DNA from: Bacteroidota bacterium
GTDB taxonomy: Bacteria; Bacteroidota; Bacteroidia; Bacteroidales; B39-G9
Reading direction: 5' to 3'
Assembly: GCA_003648455.1 (NCBI GenBank)
Contig: QMPG01000127.1
Span: 1-8,282 of the forward strand
Length of the DNA: 8,282 nucleotides
In this document: positions 8,271-8,282 of the stretch, one piece after another
Position numbering within the stretch: position 1 is the stretch's first letter
Layout of the letters: each line of letters starts with the position of its first letter
Notes under the pieces: model-generated
Database searches by the model: none
Told to the model about the DNA's origin: nothing
Seen by the model: only the letters and a program-made list of their open reading frames with translations
Translations under genes and position numbers: made by a program

Positions 8271-8282
8271 TGGGGAGAGGAG
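8271..8282 (-). tRNA. 3' end of a further tRNA cut by the window edge, probably tRNA-Tyr
   Basis: The last bases, read on the minus strand, are CTCCTCTCCCCA. They fit the 3' side of a T stem (CTCC), a 7-nt acceptor strand (TCTCCCC) and discriminator A. The 5' half lies outside, so no pairing can be checked. The identity is inferred from gene order only: a tyrosine tRNA precedes tRNA-Gly(TCC), tRNA-Thr(GGT) and tuf in E. coli (tyrU-glyT-thrT-tufB). It would end 22 nt before tRNA-Gly. Confidence 0.4.

Overview
The window is an AT-rich piece of a bacterial chromosome, almost certainly from the phylum Bacteroidota and most like Bacteroidales. The evidence is the RpoB sequence (for example the stretch [17 protein letters not shown] and the lineage-typical insertion before the [12 protein letters not shown] motif), the EF-Tu and L7/L12 sequences, a Bacteroidota-type -7 promoter box (TATATTTG), and start regions without any Shine-Dalgarno sequence. 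Every gene lies on the minus strand, so the biological order runs from high to low coordinates. It is a core translation and transcription locus: end of a tRNA (probably Tyr), tRNA-Gly(TCC), tRNA-Thr(GGT), tuf, tRNA-Trp(CCA), secE, nusG, rplK, rplA, rplJ, rplL, rpoB (3' end cut by the window edge).

Region 8282-8007 holds the tRNA cluster and the tuf upstream region, which carries a 17-bp tandem repeat and one good -7 promoter box. Region 8006-6764 is tuf, followed by a 12-bp hairpin with a U-rich tail that ends at the first base of tRNA-Trp. Region 6763-3790 is a tight run (tRNA-Trp, secE, nusG, rplK, rplA, rplJ, rplL) with gaps of only 14-34 nt, consistent with one transcript. A strong 15-bp hairpin followed by a T-rich tract lies between rplL and rpoB, where it could lower rpoB expression relative to the abundant stalk proteins. 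Region 3692-1 is rpoB, open from its start to the window edge with 1230 whole codons visible. The only stretches without coding or RNA genes are intergenic and shorter than 100 nt.

The genes cooperate in gene expression. EF-Tu brings aminoacyl-tRNA to the ribosome. L11 and the L10-(L7/L12) stalk form the GTPase-activating platform on which EF-Tu acts, and L1 forms the E-site stalk. RpoB is the catalytic beta subunit of RNA polymerase, NusG binds the polymerase and can link it to the ribosome, and SecE is part of the protein export channel. All seven complete protein genes end in TAA and none of the tRNAs encodes CCA.

I looked for something undescribed and did not find a novel system. The points worth a second look are small regulatory ones: the two hairpins, the repeat-containing tuf upstream region, and the lack of room for the classical L1 and L10 autoregulatory leaders.
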